This document shows positions 14,043 through 14,095 of a stretch of 14,095 nucleotides of DNA, one piece after another (positions within the stretch are counted from its first letter, which is position 1; each line of letters starts with the position of its first letter). This stretch comes from UBA1930 sp943371535 (GTDB taxonomy: Bacteria > Bacteroidota > Bacteroidia > Chitinophagales > Chitinophagaceae). The translations under genes were made by a program, and so were the position numbers. Below the pieces are notes generated by a model. It was not told the origin of the DNA and did no database searches. It saw only the letters and a program-made list of their open reading frames with translations. The DNA lies in contig CALRVE020000069.1 in the NCBI GenBank assembly GCA_943371535.1, positions 1-14,095 of the forward strand. The letters are read 5' to 3'.

Positions 14043-14095
14043 CGATTACTAAAATGGTTAAAAGAATTTTATTTATACATTCTTTATCTCACTCA

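Noticed and set aside
1..14095. CRISPR array, tRNA/rRNA, insertion sequence, prophage or defence system
   Set aside because: No regularly spaced direct repeats, cloverleaf-like sequence, transposase, integrase or nuclease signature was seen on either strand.

Overview
The window looks like a chromosomal segment from a low-GC member of the Bacteroidota, probably of the Chitinophagaceae/Sphingobacteriia type. The family-level guess is inference. Supporting signs are type IX secretion (T9SS) style surface proteins with FN3-like and Ig-like modules, a Por-secretion-type C-terminal domain, a CarboxypepD_reg-like/TonB-plug-like N-terminus, AT-rich spacers and no strong Shine-Dalgarno sequences. Eight protein genes are supported: seven complete and one cut by the left edge. 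I see no tRNA, rRNA, CRISPR array, insertion sequence, integrase or phage gene.

Layout. Positions 1-4223 (minus) hold the N-terminal 1407 codons of a giant modular surface protein whose C-terminus lies off the left edge. Positions 4454-6660 (minus) hold a two-gene unit: a secreted subtilase (S8) with an unusually long insert between the catalytic Asp and His, then a DinB-fold protein whose start codon overlaps the subtilase stop codon (TAATG). A short spacer separates this unit from the divergent gene at 6767-8671 (plus), a secreted von Willebrand A protein with a T9SS-type C-terminal domain. It is followed by a hairpin and a small hypothetical gene (8743-9186, plus). That gene converges on, and overlaps by four bases, an ATP-grasp ligase related to the PGM1 peptide ligase type (9183-10706, minus). 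Next come an LEA14-like lipoprotein (10862-11314, minus), a clear bidirectional-looking terminator (11354-11391) and a secreted S9/DPP-IV peptidase (11405-13912, minus). A second strong hairpin at 14007-14042 is oriented to end a minus-strand transcript entering from the right edge.

How the genes fit together. Five of the eight products carry an export signal: the giant surface protein, the subtilase, the vWA protein, the lipoprotein and the S9 peptidase. The segment is therefore envelope and secretome oriented, with two extracytoplasmic peptidases and two probable T9SS cargos. The DinB protein, the 147-aa protein and the ATP-grasp ligase appear cytoplasmic. I see no compact dedicated system such as a defence island or an obvious biosynthetic cluster. 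The most unusual items are the plug-like remnant in the vWA protein, the long S8 insert with DinB coupling, and the lone PGM1-like ligase.
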